Assembly: GCA_002238485.1 (NCBI GenBank)
Contig: MPMG01000001.1
Location: 124,001-188,000 of the forward strand
DNA from: Chloroflexi bacterium bin20
GTDB taxonomy: Bacteria; Chloroflexota; Anaerolineae; Aggregatilineales; Phototrophicaceae
Length of the DNA: 64,000 bases
Reading direction: 5' to 3'
Of the stretch, positions 1-8,869 are shown piece after piece. The translations under genes were made by a program, and so were the position numbers. The first letter of the stretch is position 1; every line of letters starts with the position of its first letter. Under the pieces are notes generated by a model. The model was not told the origin of the DNA. It worked only from the letters and a program-made list of their open reading frames with translations, and did no database searches.

Positions 1-1296
1 CAGTCACCGCATTATTTCGATGTTGAAGCGGCGGCGCGCGGTGAAAAACGCGAAGACTTTTGGGCGCAGACTTACCGCTATTGCCAGGCACACGCACCCG
101 TGCGCGAACACACAGAAGCCACCGGACATGCTGTGCGCGCCTGCTATCTGTATGCGGGCATCGCCGATGTTGCGCTGGAGACGGGCGATGCCGAGTTGCT
201 GGATGTTTCGCGGCGGCTATGGGACGACCTGACGCAGCACCAGATGTATGTGACCGGCGGGCTGGGGCCGGCACATTCCAACGAGGGCTTCACTTTCGCC
301 TATGACATGCCCACCGAAACAGCTTACGCTGAGACATGCGCATCAATCGCGCTGGCATTTTGGGCGCAGCGCATGTTCCACCTCGATCCCGACAGCCGCT
401 ACATTGATGTGATGGAGCGCGCTATCTACAACGGCAGTCTGGCCGGGCTGTCTCACGATGGCCTGTCCTTTTTCTATGCCAATCCGCTGGCATCCTATCC
501 TCGCGTCAACCCTTACAGTCGCTGGAGCGGCATCACCACCGACGAGCACTATCGCCGCCAGCCCTGGTTTTTCTGCCCTTGCTGCCCGCCCAATATCTCC
601 CGGCTCATCGCGGGCATTGGCGAGTATCTGTATTCGCAAATGGGAGACCGCGTCTATGCGCATGTGTATCAGGACAGCACAGCCAGCTTGCAAGTGGCGG
701 GCGGAGCAGTGCAGTTGGAGCAGCGAACGGACTATCCCTGGTGCGGCGATATCGACTTCACAATCCGCTGCGATCAGCCGCAGGACTTTGAGCTGGCGCT
801 GCGATTGCCCGATTGGTGCGCCGATTACAGCTTGTCGCTCAACGGCGCAGGTATAGGTGCGGACAGGCAGCAGGGCTATCTCGTGCTGGGGCGCAGTTGG
901 TCGGATGGCGATCGCCTTTCGCTGCGCTTGTCCATGTCAGTAGAGCGCGTCTTGCCGCATCCGGCTATTCGCCAGGCGGCCGGACAGGTGGCATTGCAAC
1001 GCGGACCGCTGGTCTATTGTCTGGAAGAAGCCGACAATGGCGGGCGCCTCGCCAATGTATCTATTCCGTCCGATGCCGCGTTTAGCGCTAGTTTCGATGA
1101 CGACCTGCTGGGTGGCGCGACCGTCATTCAGGGCGGGGCGCTGCGCAGCGAAGCAAACGGAGACAGCCCGGCGCTGTATCGGTATCAGCGCGATGCAGAA
1201 CAGACGCCTGCCGAGTTTGCTTTCAAAGCCTTGCCCTATTATCTGTGGGCGAATCGCGAGCCGGGCGAAATGCGCGTGTGGATGCGCAGCAGCTGA
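1..1296 (+). CDS. Beta-L-arabinofuranosidase, GH127 family (5' truncated by window edge)
   Basis: The reading frame is open from base 1, so only the C-terminal part (about 431 residues) is present. It matches the GH127 (old DUF1680) fold, which removes terminal beta-L-arabinofuranose from glycans. The family's zinc/thiolate site is visible: an E-T-C motif (Glu codon at 331) and a C-P-C-C-P-P-N motif (Cys pair at 580-585), corresponding to the Glu-x-Cys and Cys-Cys of the Bifidobacterium HypBA1 enzyme, where the first Cys of the pair is the nucleophile. A beta-sandwich C-terminus follows. No signal peptide can be judged because the start is missing. It lies 78 bp upstream of a sugar importer, suggesting that imported arabinosides are hydrolysed in the cytoplasm. 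Confidence 0.9.
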   Translation, partial: QSPHYFDVEAAARGEKREDFWAQTYRYCQAHAPVREHTEATGHAVRACYLYAGIADVALETGDAELLDVSRRLWDDLTQHQMYVTGGLGPAHSNEGFTFAYDMPTETAYAETCASIALAFWAQRMFHLDPDSRYIDVMERAIYNGSLAGLSHDGLSFFYANPLASYPRVNPYSRWSGITTDEHYRRQPWFFCPCCPPNISRLIAGIGEYLYSQMGDRVYAHVYQDSTASLQVAGGAVQLEQRTDYPWCGDIDFTIRCDQPQDFELALRLPDWCADYSLSLNGAGIGADRQQGYLVLGRSWSDGDRLSLRLSMSVERVLPHPAIRQAAGQVALQRGPLVYCLEEADNGGRLANVSIPSDAAFSASFDDDLLGGATVIQGGALRSEANGDSPALYRYQRDAEQTPAEFAFKALPYYLWANREPGEMRVWMRSS

Positions 1297-1374
1297 ATGG
1301 CAATGCCCGAGCGACTGCAATAGCGACGTTCGGTTTCTTTTGTTGGCGAGAAGGACGATCGAAGGAGTAGCATA

Positions 1375-2751
1375 ATGAGTGTATCGAGAAGAGAGTTTCT
1401 GAAGCTGGCCGGTTCTTCGGCCGGGGCCATGGCGATGCTGTCGCGTATGGGCGCGCTGCCACCGGTGCTTGCTCAAGATGCCACCACCGTGACCTTTGGC
1501 GGCTGGGGCGGCGTGGCAGAAGACGAAGGCGTCAAGGCAGCCATAGAAGTCTTCCAAGCCGAGAATCCCGGTATCAAGGTTGTCTGGCAGCATACGCCCA
1601 GCGCCAGCGAGTATTCGCGGGTTACGCTGACCAATATCGCGGCTGGCACGGCGCCCGATACCTCCTTCATCCGTTCGGATGATTACACCACGCTGGCGGC
1701 CGGCGGCGTCTTAAAAGATATCACCGACCTGGTGAAAAACGACTCGCTGCTGGGGCAAGAGAATTACTTCATCGAGCCGCAAGAATCGAACCGCTGCGAA
1801 GTCAATGGGCGCTGGTATGGCATCGGTTCGACCTGGGTTGCCCATCACATCTATTACAACGCCGAGCTCTTTGCTGAGGCTGGCATCACGCCGCCCGGCT
1901 TCCAGGACGATGAAATCTGGGAATGGGAAGAATTTCTGGCGATCTGCAACCAGTTGACCAAAGACAGCAATGGTCGTCATCCCGATGATGCTGGCTTTGA
2001 CCGCGAAGACATCGTGCAGTGGGCGGTCGACTGGGCTACCTCGTGGTGGATGCCCTTGGCGGCGGCTGTGCACTCCAATGGCGGTGAATTCATCAACGAA
2101 GATGGATTCTGCGCGCTGGATACTCCTGAAGCCATGGAAGCGATGCAGCGCGTCGCCGACCTCGTGCATGTGCATCATGTCGCGCCACGCGGCGCATCTA
2201 TCGAGAGTCTGGGCATGAACAATACCCAGATGATCAACGCGGGCCGGCTGGCCATGGGCGTCGATGGCTCGTGGGCGCTTTCCTGGATGAATCCGTCGCT
2301 GCTGGATGTGGAGATGGGCACGGGCGCGCTGCCGAAGATGACGAGACCGGCCAGCCTCATGCAAGCCCACTTCCACTCCATCCTGTCATCCACAGAGAAC
2401 CCCGAAGAAGCCTGGCGCTGGCTGCGCTTTTTGGCGACGCCATTCTACCAAGAGCACTTCGCCAAGATCGGTCTGTGGATCCCCAATCAGAGCAGCATGT
2501 TGACAGAAGAGGGCTTGAAAGGCTGGGTGCGCGAGGGCATACACCCGGAGAATTACTCGCAGTTCGCCACCGACTACCTGCCCAAGCATGGTGTCGCCGG
2601 GTATCTGCCGCCAGGCTGGATCGAAGCTCGCAACGACTTTATCACGCCCGCATTCGAGGCGCTGACCAACGGCGAGCAGGCTGCGGATGTCTTCCCGAAT
2701 GCTGTGCGCCAAGCCAACGAAGTGTTGATGTTCGCGCGCGAAGACATGTAG
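1375..2751 (+). CDS. Carbohydrate ABC transporter substrate-binding protein (Tat-exported)
   Basis: A 458-residue extracytoplasmic solute-binding protein of the MalE-like family 1 group. The N-terminus has a twin-arginine signal (S-R-R-E-F-L-K at residues 4-10), a hydrophobic stretch and an Ala-Gln cleavage region near residue 34, with no lipobox cysteine. Tat export of sugar-binding proteins is common in Chloroflexi and Deinococcota. The start is set by an AGGAG sequence about 8 bases upstream of the ATG. It is followed by two membrane permease genes and preceded by a GH127 enzyme, so an arabinose-containing oligosaccharide is a plausible ligand. That substrate is inferred from context only. 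Confidence 0.9.
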   Translation: MSVSRREFLKLAGSSAGAMAMLSRMGALPPVLAQDATTVTFGGWGGVAEDEGVKAAIEVFQAENPGIKVVWQHTPSASEYSRVTLTNIAAGTAPDTSFIRSDDYTTLAAGGVLKDITDLVKNDSLLGQENYFIEPQESNRCEVNGRWYGIGSTWVAHHIYYNAELFAEAGITPPGFQDDEIWEWEEFLAICNQLTKDSNGRHPDDAGFDREDIVQWAVDWATSWWMPLAAAVHSNGGEFINEDGFCALDTPEAMEAMQRVADLVHVHHVAPRGASIESLGMNNTQMINAGRLAMGVDGSWALSWMNPSLLDVEMGTGALPKMTRPASLMQAHFHSILSSTENPEEAWRWLRFLATPFYQEHFAKIGLWIPNQSSMLTEEGLKGWVREGIHPENYSQFATDYLPKHGVAGYLPPGWIEARNDFITPAFEALTNGEQAADVFPNAVRQANEVLMFAREDM

Positions 2752-2787
2752 AGGCGCAGCGCCTTGACACCGAATTACGAAAAGGCT

Positions 2788-2810
2788 GGGGGGACAAGCA
2801 TCGTCCTCCC
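2788..2810 (+). other. Intercistronic hairpin between binding protein and permease
   Basis: GGGGGGAC (2788-2795) can pair with GTCCTCCC (2803-2810), 8 bp with one G-U pair and a 7-nt loop. A smaller hairpin AGGCG/CGCCT lies at 2752-2764 just after the stop codon. Neither is followed by a T-run. Such structures commonly protect the upstream cistron of binding-protein operons from 3' exonucleases, so that the binding protein is made in excess over the permeases. Confidence 0.5.
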
Positions 2811-2846
2811 ATGCTCGTCCCTGCATCCGATACGCGAGCATAGCTA

Positions 2847-3779
2847 GTGGCACTTGTCGACCGATCGCTGTGGCTGACCCAGCAATACAATCGGCTTAGC
2901 CTGAAACAACGCCGCACCCTGATGGGCTATGTCTTTATCATGCCCTTCATCCTGGGTTTCGTCTTGTGGTTTCTGGTGCCGGCTGTCGTCGCCGCTTTTT
3001 TGACATTGCAGCGCTGGAATCTGATCTCGCCGCCGCGCTTCGTGGGCATGTACAACTTCAACCGCATGCTCAACGACCCGCTGCTGCTGCAAAGCCTGAA
3101 AGTCACCGTGCTCTTCTCTGCCATATCCGTGCCGCTGGGTCTGGTCTTTGCATTCTTCCTCGCCAGCCTGATCAACAACAAGTTTCGTGGCATCGCCATC
3201 TTCCGTACGATTTACTTTTTGCCCAGCATCGTGCCGGCGGTCGCCAACGCGATTCTGTGGGCTTGGCTCTTCAACACAGAGTTCGGTTTGATCAACTTCG
3301 TGATCCGCGCGCTGGGCGGACCGAAGATCGGTTGGCTGCAAGATCCCGGCTGGGTGATGGTCGCCTTTGTGATATTGACTGTCTGGGGCGTTGGCGGCTC
3401 GATGATCATCTTCCTGGCTGGTTTGCAGGGCATCCCCAAGATTTATTACGAAGCAGCCGAAATTGACGGCGCCGGCCGCTGGCAGCGCTTGCGCAATGTA
3501 ACCCTGCCCATGATGTCGCCCATCATCTTTTTTAACCTGGTCATTGGCTTCATCAACTCCTTCCAGATCTTCGTCAGCGCCTTGTTGATCACCAATGGCG
3601 GACCGCAGAATTCGACGCTCTTCCTGGTGCTATACATCTATCGCACGGCTTTTGGCAGTCAAAAGATGGGTTATGCAGCTGTGCTGTCGTGGCTGCTCTT
3701 TGCCATCTTGCTGCTCTTGTCATTTTTTGTTTTTCGTTACATCGGCTCGCGCGTGTATTACGAAAATCCTGGCGACTAA
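2847..3779 (+). CDS. Carbohydrate ABC transporter permease (MalF-like, CUT1)
   Basis: A 310-residue inner-membrane permease with about six hydrophobic segments. The cytoplasmic EAA loop (E-A-A-E-I-D-G-A-G around residues 205-213) that docks the ATPase is clear. The start is GTG, the first in-frame start after the hairpin region; the protein then reads A-L-V-D-R-S. It forms a heterodimer with the next gene's product. As usual for CUT1 systems in this group no ATPase is encoded alongside, so a shared MsmK/UgpC-type ATPase elsewhere in the genome is expected. Confidence 0.9.
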   Translation: MALVDRSLWLTQQYNRLSLKQRRTLMGYVFIMPFILGFVLWFLVPAVVAAFLTLQRWNLISPPRFVGMYNFNRMLNDPLLLQSLKVTVLFSAISVPLGLVFAFFLASLINNKFRGIAIFRTIYFLPSIVPAVANAILWAWLFNTEFGLINFVIRALGGPKIGWLQDPGWVMVAFVILTVWGVGGSMIIFLAGLQGIPKIYYEAAEIDGAGRWQRLRNVTLPMMSPIIFFNLVIGFINSFQIFVSALLITNGGPQNSTLFLVLYIYRTAFGSQKMGYAAVLSWLLFAILLLLSFFVFRYIGSRVYYENPGD

Positions 3780-3787
3780 AGGACTGG

Positions 3788-4651
3788 ATGATGACAGGCA
3801 AGCCCAAGCGGGAGCAAAGAACGTGGGGAGACCGCCTCTTCCATTGGCTGACGGTATTCTTGCTGGTCTTCTTTGCTGTTGTGATGGTTGCGCCCTTTGT
3901 GTGGCTGGTTTCCAGCTCGCTGAAGACGCAGCTCAACATATTTCAATACCCGCCTGAATTCTTGCCCGACCCCTGGATGCCGCAGAATTACATCAACGCG
4001 ATGACCTACAAGCCATTCGGTCTCTACTTTCGCAATACGTTGCTGGTGGCGGGGCTGAATGTGTTGGCGGTTGTATTCACTTCGTCCTTCTGCGCTTATG
4101 GATTCGCTCGCATGCGCTTCCCCGGGCGCGACCTCTGGTTCGGCATTGTGATGGCGACGCTCTTCCTGCCCTATGCCATTTTGCTTGTGCCCAGCTTCAT
4201 TGTGTTTTCGCGCCTGGGCTGGGTCGATACATTTCTGCCGCTGGTGGTGCCACAATTCTTTGGCGGCGGCGCATTCAACATCTTCTTGATGCGCCAGTTC
4301 TTCCGCACGATTCCCGAAGAGATCGCCGATGCCGCGCGCATAGATGGCTGCAGCGAGTTCGGTGTCTACTGGCGTATCATGCTGCCGCTGTCCAAGCCGG
4401 CGCTGATCACCATTGGCATATTCACTTTTCTGTTTGCATGGAACGATCTGATCGGCCCAATGACCTATCTGCGCTCGCCAGACAACTTCACCATTGCGGT
4501 GGGTTTGGCATCATTCCGCAGCCAGACCGACATCCACTGGGACTTGCAACTGGCGGCATCGGCAGCCGTGACATTGCCAGTCATCGCGATATTCTTCTTG
4601 TCGCAGCGCTACTTCATCCAGGGCGTGGTGATGACGGGGCTGAAAGGTTGA
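3788..4651 (+). CDS. Carbohydrate ABC transporter permease (MalG-like, CUT1)
   Basis: Second permease subunit, about 287 residues with six membrane spans and an EAA-loop (D-A-A-R-I-D-G-C-S). It ends in the typical G-V-V-M-T-G-L-K-G tail of MalG-type subunits. The frame is open further upstream inside the preceding gene. Tandem ATGs at 3788 and 3791 follow an AAAGGA sequence, so I place the start here, 8 bp after the upstream stop. Either ATG could be used. It completes the sugar importer begun at 1375. Confidence 0.9.
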   Translation: MMTGKPKREQRTWGDRLFHWLTVFLLVFFAVVMVAPFVWLVSSSLKTQLNIFQYPPEFLPDPWMPQNYINAMTYKPFGLYFRNTLLVAGLNVLAVVFTSSFCAYGFARMRFPGRDLWFGIVMATLFLPYAILLVPSFIVFSRLGWVDTFLPLVVPQFFGGGAFNIFLMRQFFRTIPEEIADAARIDGCSEFGVYWRIMLPLSKPALITIGIFTFLFAWNDLIGPMTYLRSPDNFTIAVGLASFRSQTDIHWDLQLAASAAVTLPVIAIFFLSQRYFIQGVVMTGLKG

Positions 4652-4657
4652 TGCGGC

Positions 4658-5359
4658 TTATGCCCAAAATGCCTTTTCTAGGTCGTCAAAGTCGGAAGCC
4701 GGTCCTTCAAACTTGTTGCGCCCCAACTCCAGCACATAGACATAATCGGCGATCTTGAGCGCCTCGCGGATCTCCTGGTCGACCAGCATAATCGTCAGCT
4801 TCTCGCGGTCGCGCAGGTCGACCAGCATGCGGTAGACCTCTTCGCTAAGCATCTTCGCCAAACCGGCGGTCGGTTCATCGACCAAGATGACTTCTGGGTC
4901 GGTCATCAATGTGCGCCCGATTTCTACCATGCGCTGCTGCCCGCCCGAAAGGCTGCCAGCCGGGTCGTGCTGTTTCTCGTGCAAGATGGGGAAGCGCTCG
5001 TAATTCTCCTCGATCTTGCTTTCCATGCGCGTTTTGTCGTTTTTGAATGTCCATGCGCCCATCATCAGGTTCTCGCGCACCGACATGTGTTTGAAGACGC
5101 CGGGCTGCTGCGGGATATAGCTGATGCCGAGGTCGATCAAGCGATGCGTCGCCGTGCCAGTTACATCCCTGCCGTTCAACAGCACTTTGCCGCTGTGTGG
5201 CTTGAGGAAGCCATAGACCGCTTTGAGCAAAGTGGATTTGCCGACTCCGTTCGCGCCCAGGATCGTGGTCAGCTTGCCCGTTTCGGCTGTCAGGCTGAGT
5301 CCGCGCAGGATGTGCAAGTCTTCGTAATAGCCAACATACAGATCGTTGATTTCCAGCAT
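4658..5359 (-). CDS. livF: Branched-chain amino acid ABC transporter ATP-binding protein
   Basis: A 233-residue ATPase with Walker A (G-A-N-G-V-G-K-S-T near residue 36), the ABC signature L-S-G-G-Q-Q-R, and Walker B ending V-D-E-P-T-A-G-L. Short length and sequence place it with LivF, one of the two ATPases of the hydrophobic amino-acid (HAAT) importers. The start codon overlaps the livG stop by one base, showing translational coupling. It is the last gene of the five-gene operon and is convergent with the sugar permease gene, only 6 bp away. Confidence 0.93.
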   Translation of the reverse strand: MLEINDLYVGYYEDLHILRGLSLTAETGKLTTILGANGVGKSTLLKAVYGFLKPHSGKVLLNGRDVTGTATHRLIDLGISYIPQQPGVFKHMSVRENLMMGAWTFKNDKTRMESKIEENYERFPILHEKQHDPAGSLSGGQQRMVEIGRTLMTDPEVILVDEPTAGLAKMLSEEVYRMLVDLRDREKLTIMLVDQEIREALKIADYVYVLELGRNKFEGPASDFDDLEKAFWA

Positions 5360-6090
5360 TAGTCCTCGTCCTCGCCCAGATAGGCTTCAATGACGGCTGG
5401 GTCGCTTTTGACGGCTTGCGGCTCGCCATCGGCGATCAATGCGCCATTGTTAAGCACGATGAGGCGCTGGCTCAGTTCAAAAACGGCGCCCATATTGTGG
5501 CTGATGAGGATGATGGCTTTGCCGTCCTCGTGCACGCGATGGATATAGCTGTAGATGGTTTCTTGCAAGCGCGGATGCACGCCGGCGAATGGTTCGTCCA
5601 GGATGATGACCGCCGGATCGAGCATCAGCAGCCTGCCCAACTCCAGTAGTTTCCGCTGGCCGCCACTCAAGGCGCGACTCAACTCGTTGGTCAGGTGATC
5701 AATGGTCAGCAGGTCGAGGATTTCATGGGCGCGGGCTTCGATATCGGCGCGGCGAGCACGCGGACGGATAGCCAGCCCGGGCACCATCATGTTCTCCATC
5801 ACGGTCATTCTGCCCAGCGCGCGCGTGATCTGGAAGGTGCGTCCCAAGCCGGCGCGAACCACATCGTAGGGCGGGTGACCGTCTATGCGCCGCCCATTGA
5901 GGTAGATCGTGCCATTGGTCGGCTTCAGCATCCCGCTCATGACGTTGGTGAGCGTCGTCTTGCCCGCGCCATTCGGGCCGATCATGCCGATCAGTTGTGG
6001 CTTGATAACGCTGAACGAAACATGATCGACCGCCTGGTTGCCGCCGAAGCGCATGACAATGGAGTTCAGCTCAAGGTTGATCTCACTCAT
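5359..6090 (-). CDS. livG: Branched-chain amino acid ABC transporter ATP-binding protein
   Basis: An ATPase of about 243 residues with Walker A (G-P-N-G-A-G-K-T-T), signature L-S-G-G-Q-R-K and Walker B I-I-L-D-E-P-F-A-G-V. LivG pairs with LivF beneath the LivHM permease dimer. I start it at the ATG giving M-S-E-I-N. The frame extends eight codons further to 6114, but that would lengthen the overlap with livM (stop at 6083). With this start the two genes overlap by 8 bp. The A-G-V-H-P signature after Walker B (normally A-G-L-N/H-P) is ordinary for the family. Confidence 0.92.
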   Translation of the reverse strand: MSEINLELNSIVMRFGGNQAVDHVSFSVIKPQLIGMIGPNGAGKTTLTNVMSGMLKPTNGTIYLNGRRIDGHPPYDVVRAGLGRTFQITRALGRMTVMENMMVPGLAIRPRARRADIEARAHEILDLLTIDHLTNELSRALSGGQRKLLELGRLLMLDPAVIILDEPFAGVHPRLQETIYSYIHRVHEDGKAIILISHNMGAVFELSQRLIVLNNGALIADGEPQAVKSDPAVIEAYLGEDED

Positions 6091-7231
6091 TGTCCACCTC
6101 CAGCCGCCCGGCATGGTCTTCGTCGCTCTCGCGCTTTGCGACCGTCTCTTTCATGACGAGGCCGCGTCCGCTGAACCAGGTGATGATGGGGTAGAGCAAG
6201 CCATTGCGCATGAATCGCAAGGTCAAGACCATCACGAGGCCAAAGAGCGCGTATCGCCAGGCGCCTGGCTCCCACACGAAGGCGTCTGACCCGTCGGCCA
6301 TGGTCAAGCCAAAGGGCAGCGTGATGACGACTTGTCGCGTGGCTTCCAGCAGGTAGCGCGCAATGAAAGCGCCCGCCGCCGCGCCGATCAAACTCTCCAT
6401 GCCGCCGATCACAGCATAGGCGATGATCAGCGACATCTGCAAAATCTCCAGCTGCTCGGGGATGATGCGCTCCGAGCCGACATCGCTGTAAAAGATTGCG
6501 CCTGCCAGGCCGACAATCATGCTGGTGAAGACGAAGACCAGGATCTTATAGCGCACCACATTCACGCCCAGCGCCGATGCAGCATCTTCGTCTTCGCGCA
6601 TGGCACGCAAGAATAATCCAATGGGCGAGTTCGAGACCCAATACAGCGCCAACAGACATACGATGAGAAGCGCGAACATCAGGTAGTATTCGACTTGGCG
6701 CGCTGTGTCGACATCGGCGATTTGCAGCAGCGGACGCAGCGACAGCCCGTTCGAGCCGCCGGTATAGTCGTATTCTGTCAGCATGACGATGCGGAAGAGC
6801 TCGGAGAAGGCGATCGTAAACAGCGCCAGATAAGCCGAGCGCAGACGCAGCAGAAGCCAGCCGATCACCAGCCCGACCAAACCAGCTACCAGCGTGCCAA
6901 TGAAGATCGCGCCAACAGCCGATATGGACTCTGCTGTCAAGAAAGCAAGTCCATCGCGCGCCACCAGCCCAGCTACATAAGCGCCGATGCCCATGAAAGC
7001 CATGTGTCCAAAGGAGAATTGACCGGCGATCCCGGCCAGCAGCGCCCAGCTCGATGACATGATGGCATAGAAAAAGCCGCTGATAAAAACGGTCTTGGCG
7101 TAGTTCGACTGCGAAGTGTCGTTGGGAAACCACAAAAAGTAGACGATGATCAGCGCCAGCAAGGCATAGCCCAGCCTGCGCCGTCCGATGCCAGCATCCA
7201 CTGCCGCTTCAATCCGTTGGAAGAGTGCCAT
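6083..7231 (-). CDS. livM: Branched-chain amino acid ABC transporter permease
   Basis: A permease of about 382 residues with eight to ten hydrophobic segments and the LivM hallmarks G-Q-F-S-F-G-H-M-A-F-M-G-I-G-A-Y near residue 70 and a D-E-D-A-A-S-A-L-G-V-N cytoplasmic loop. The C-terminus carries a charged extension rich in R, E and D. An in-frame TTG two codons upstream (7237), nearer the GGGAG sequence, is an alternative start and would overlap the livH stop. The reported ATG lies just outside livH. Confidence 0.92.
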   Translation of the reverse strand: MALFQRIEAAVDAGIGRRRLGYALLALIIVYFLWFPNDTSQSNYAKTVFISGFFYAIMSSSWALLAGIAGQFSFGHMAFMGIGAYVAGLVARDGLAFLTAESISAVGAIFIGTLVAGLVGLVIGWLLLRLRSAYLALFTIAFSELFRIVMLTEYDYTGGSNGLSLRPLLQIADVDTARQVEYYLMFALLIVCLLALYWVSNSPIGLFLRAMREDEDAASALGVNVVRYKILVFVFTSMIVGLAGAIFYSDVGSERIIPEQLEILQMSLIIAYAVIGGMESLIGAAAGAFIARYLLEATRQVVITLPFGLTMADGSDAFVWEPGAWRYALFGLVMVLTLRFMRNGLLYPIITWFSGRGLVMKETVAKRESDEDHAGRLEVDNE

Positions 7232-7233
7232 GA

Positions 7234-8772
7234 TCAATGTTGCTCCCTTCCAAAGAGACCAGTCGGCTTCAACAGCAAGACCAGCGCAAAGATGACCAGC
7301 GCGAAGGCTTCTTTATACGCTGCGCCGCGGCTGGGGTCTGGGTGGCAGCCTGCGCCCAGCGCCTCGACTATGCCGACGATGATGCCGCCGACCAGCGCCC
7401 CTGGCACAGAGCCCAATCCGCCCAAGACCACGATTACATAGGAACGCCCGACCATCTCTGCGCCCACCCAGGGCACCCAGGCAAAGATCGGAATCAGCGC
7501 GGCGCCCGACATCGCCGCAAGCATGGAACCCATACCAAATGACAATGTATTCATATTGGTCGGATTGATGCCGGTTACCGCTGCTGCCTGCCGGTCCTGG
7601 CTGGTGGCGCGCAAGGCTCGCCCGGTCCAGGTTCGCTGCAAAAAGTAGAGCAGCGCGAAAATCAGTACGATACCCACCAGCATGGCAAAGGCGCGGTCTC
7701 CGATGATATTGATTGGACCAAAAGCAAATTCATCGGTGATCTGCGTGCGCGGCAGGGTAATGCGCCGCGCCTCAATGAAGCGGTCGGTGCGCTGGGGGAA
7801 GGGTCCCGCTATTGCCAGAGTCGTGTATTCGACCACAAAGCCGAAACCAAAGGTGATCAGAATCGCGTATTCAGAGACGCGCTCTATCAGACCGTCGTGC
7901 ATAGGCTTCAAAAAGGCGCGCTCGAAGAGAGCGCCCATCAGGAATACGATCAACGCCGCCACCGGGATGCCCCATAGCGGGTTGATGCTGATTTCTGTGC
8001 CTGTCAATTGGCTGAGCAGGTTCGAGCCATGCATCAAGAAATAAAACGAAAAATAACCGCCCACCATGTAGAGCTGGCCATGAGCGAAACTCACGATGCC
8101 CTGGACAGAATAGATCAGTGTCAAGCCCACCGCCATCAACGAATAGATGCAGCCGATGACGACGCCATTGGCGGTCTGCTGCGCCAGGTAGGTGATATGG
8201 TAAGGCGCGGTGACGCAAAGGTTCTCAGCATTGTGCAGGGCAAAGATCGTGTATATCTGCCATGCTCCCAATGAACCCAGCACGATCATCCAGTCGCGGC
8301 TGATTTTCGGCGTGTTCTTCCACATCAAGCCAAAAATCAGCGGGCCGATAGCGAATCCACCCAAGGCAGCGGCTGTTAGCACATTCTGGTCGTCAGCTTC
8401 GGCTTCGCGGTAACGGCGGGGAATGAAGTAGGCTGCGATTGCCGACCACAAGGGACCCGCCAAAATCAGCCACGCCCCGGAGGGCAAGTTGGGGTCTCCG
8501 ACGCGGACAAGCGCCTGCGAGGATAGGAAGACAGCAAGAAATAGCCCGATAGTTAAGGTGACGCGCGTTATCCAGCGTGGACGCAAGTAATATAGACCAA
8601 GTCCCAACGGTCCCAAAGCGAAACCACTAACGACCCCCGCGACTTGCAGCTTGGACAGGGTCGGCTCGTCGTCATTTTTGCGTTTGCCAACAACCTGGGG
8701 AAGCGCCCATAAACCGATCACAGCCCAAAGCGGTCCAGCGAGCAAAAGCCAGGCAAGGAAGGCATCAATCAT
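7234..8772 (-). CDS. livH: Branched-chain amino acid ABC transporter permease with extra N-terminal membrane module
   Basis: The C-terminal 300 residues are a normal LivH permease (G-L-T-L-I-Y-S-V-Q-G-I-V-S-F-A-H-G motif, then F-M-G-A-L-F-E-R). Before it sit about 210 extra residues with several hydrophobic segments. That extension contains two similar units, each beginning L-A-G-P-L-W and ending in an F-A-(L/I)-G-P-L motif about 45 residues later, near residues 9-65 and 118-172. LivH is usually about 290-310 residues; this is 512. The start ATG follows a CAGGAG sequence. Position in the operon between livK-like and livM genes supports transporter function; the role of the extension is unknown. 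Confidence 0.88.
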   Translation of the reverse strand: MIDAFLAWLLLAGPLWAVIGLWALPQVVGKRKNDDEPTLSKLQVAGVVSGFALGPLGLGLYYLRPRWITRVTLTIGLFLAVFLSSQALVRVGDPNLPSGAWLILAGPLWSAIAAYFIPRRYREAEADDQNVLTAAALGGFAIGPLIFGLMWKNTPKISRDWMIVLGSLGAWQIYTIFALHNAENLCVTAPYHITYLAQQTANGVVIGCIYSLMAVGLTLIYSVQGIVSFAHGQLYMVGGYFSFYFLMHGSNLLSQLTGTEISINPLWGIPVAALIVFLMGALFERAFLKPMHDGLIERVSEYAILITFGFGFVVEYTTLAIAGPFPQRTDRFIEARRITLPRTQITDEFAFGPINIIGDRAFAMLVGIVLIFALLYFLQRTWTGRALRATSQDRQAAAVTGINPTNMNTLSFGMGSMLAAMSGAALIPIFAWVPWVGAEMVGRSYVIVVLGGLGSVPGALVGGIIVGIVEALGAGCHPDPSRGAAYKEAFALVIFALVLLLKPTGLFGREQH

Positions 8773-8813
8773 GTACGTTGCTCCTGGTGTTGGTGGTTCA
8801 TCAAAGCGCGGAT

Positions 8814-8836
8814 GGGGCGGGCACAATGCCCACCCC
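8814..8836 (-). other. Strong intercistronic hairpin between livK-like gene and livH
   Basis: On the minus strand GGGGTGGGCA pairs with TGCCCGCCCC through ten positions (one U-G pair) around a 3-nt loop. No U-tract follows, so it is unlikely to be an efficient terminator. It lies in the 97-bp gap between the binding-protein gene and the permease gene and probably stabilises the upstream cistron or partly attenuates read-through. Confidence 0.6.
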
Positions 8837-8869
8837 AAACTTGAATGGTTCGCGCGAGATAGGCTGCGC

